Below are positions 56,974 through 57,469 of a DNA stretch of 57,469 nt, in pieces. Both the position numbers and the translations under genes were made by a program. The notes under the pieces are model-generated. The model worked only from the letters and a program-made list of their open reading frames with translations, was not told where the DNA came from and made no database searches. Source of the DNA: Thermoproteota archaeon (GTDB taxonomy: Archaea; Thermoproteota; Thermoprotei_A; Sulfolobales; Ignisphaeraceae); assembly GCA_013154235.1 (NCBI GenBank), contig JAADCV010000002.1, forward strand, positions 1 through 57,469, in the 5' to 3' direction. Numbering within the stretch: the stretch's first letter is position 1; every line of letters begins with the position of its first letter.

Positions 56974-57469
56974 TTGGCTAGCGATAAGATGGTTAGGCTC
57001 ATAGACTTCGAGATATGCATAGGGTGCTTCACGTGCGAGGAGGTGTGCTCGTTTCTTCACGATGATAGGCCCTTCATCAAGCTCTACGAGGCTTTCCCCG
57101 GGCTCAAGAGGCCTATAAGCTGCTTCCACTGCGCTAACGCTCCCTGCGTAGCTGCGTGCCCTACGGGTGCTATGCATAGGGATAGGGATGGAGCTGTAAC
57201 TGTGGATATCGCTAGGTGCATTGGCTGCCTATCGTGCCTAGCTGCGTGCCCCTTCGGGATTCCAGAGCTCGTGCCGCCGGGCTACGTTGCTAAGTGCGAC
57301 CTGTGCTCGAAGCTGAGGCAGCAGGGGCTGGAGCCCGGGTGCGTAGCAATGTGCCCAGCTAGAGCGATATCGTTCAACAAGAGCCCAGAGGTTAGTGAGG
57401 GTGTTAGGAAGAGAGCTCTATCGAAGATATTCACGAAGCTCCTAGGTCCTTCAGCTGTCGAGGCGAGGG
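56974..57469 (+). CDS. DmsB/HycB/CooF-type 4x[4Fe-4S] ferredoxin, truncated by window end
   Basis: TTG (56974) or ATG (56989) start; translated by eye: MVRLIDFEICIGCFTCEEVCSFLHDDRPF...CFHCANAPCVAACPTGAMHRD...CIGCLSCLAACPFGIPELV...CDLCSKLRQQGLEPGCVAMCPARAI. Open to the window end. Confidence 0.9.
   Translation, partial: MASDKMVRLIDFEICIGCFTCEEVCSFLHDDRPFIKLYEAFPGLKRPISCFHCANAPCVAACPTGAMHRDRDGAVTVDIARCIGCLSCLAACPFGIPELVPPGYVAKCDLCSKLRQQGLEPGCVAMCPARAISFNKSPEVSEGVRKRALSKIFTKLLGPSAVEAR

Noticed and set aside
56968-57177. Minus-strand 69 aa ORF at the right edge
   Set aside because: Antisense to the clearly coding ferredoxin frame on the plus strand.
1-57469. CRISPR array
   Set aside because: No regularly spaced repeats seen despite the cas6-like gene.

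Overview
This 57.5 kb window looks like chromosomal DNA of a hyperthermophilic archaeon, probably a Thermoproteota/Desulfurococcales-like crenarchaeote. That is inferred from the gene repertoire and codon style; no database search was possible. Main contents, left to right: a decayed edge (1-2.4 kb) with a frameshifted methyltransferase remnant and a VapBC-like pair; a Suf operon (sufC-sufB) led by an Lrp/AsnC-type regulator with a Cys-rich C-terminus; hypF and hypE; a paired-radical-SAM locus resembling the archaeal LipS1/LipS2 lipoyl synthases; an inactive-type proteasome beta subunit; endonuclease V; a SpeH-type decarboxylase; an XPB-like helicase; an AbrB-PhoU regulator; GH99-like, OsmC and HPS/OMPDC-family proteins; Na+-pump decarboxylase subunits OadG/OadB; a Cas6-like protein with no CRISPR array or other cas genes; a compositionally distinct secreted/membrane gene pair; an ABC transporter; and a roughly 10 kb Mrp-antiporter-type group 4 [NiFe] hydrogenase cluster. 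The window ends in a truncated poly-[4Fe-4S] ferredoxin gene that the ORF track missed. Reading the intergenic regions and gene ends by eye revealed a set of C/D box sRNA genes. At least six have good C-D'-C'-D architecture, and several more are weaker. They include a tail-to-tail convergent pair, two that overlap the 3' ends of protein genes (XPB and speH), one with a guide complementary to the conserved tRNA D-arm, and a divergent pair flanking a strong kink-turn-like hairpin. The best candidates for undescribed biology are the Cys-rich Lrp regulator of Suf, the sRNA/gene-end overlaps with the kink-turn RNA, and the two-antiporter Mrp-hydrogenase with unknown small subunits. I saw no CRISPR array, rRNA or convincing tRNA.
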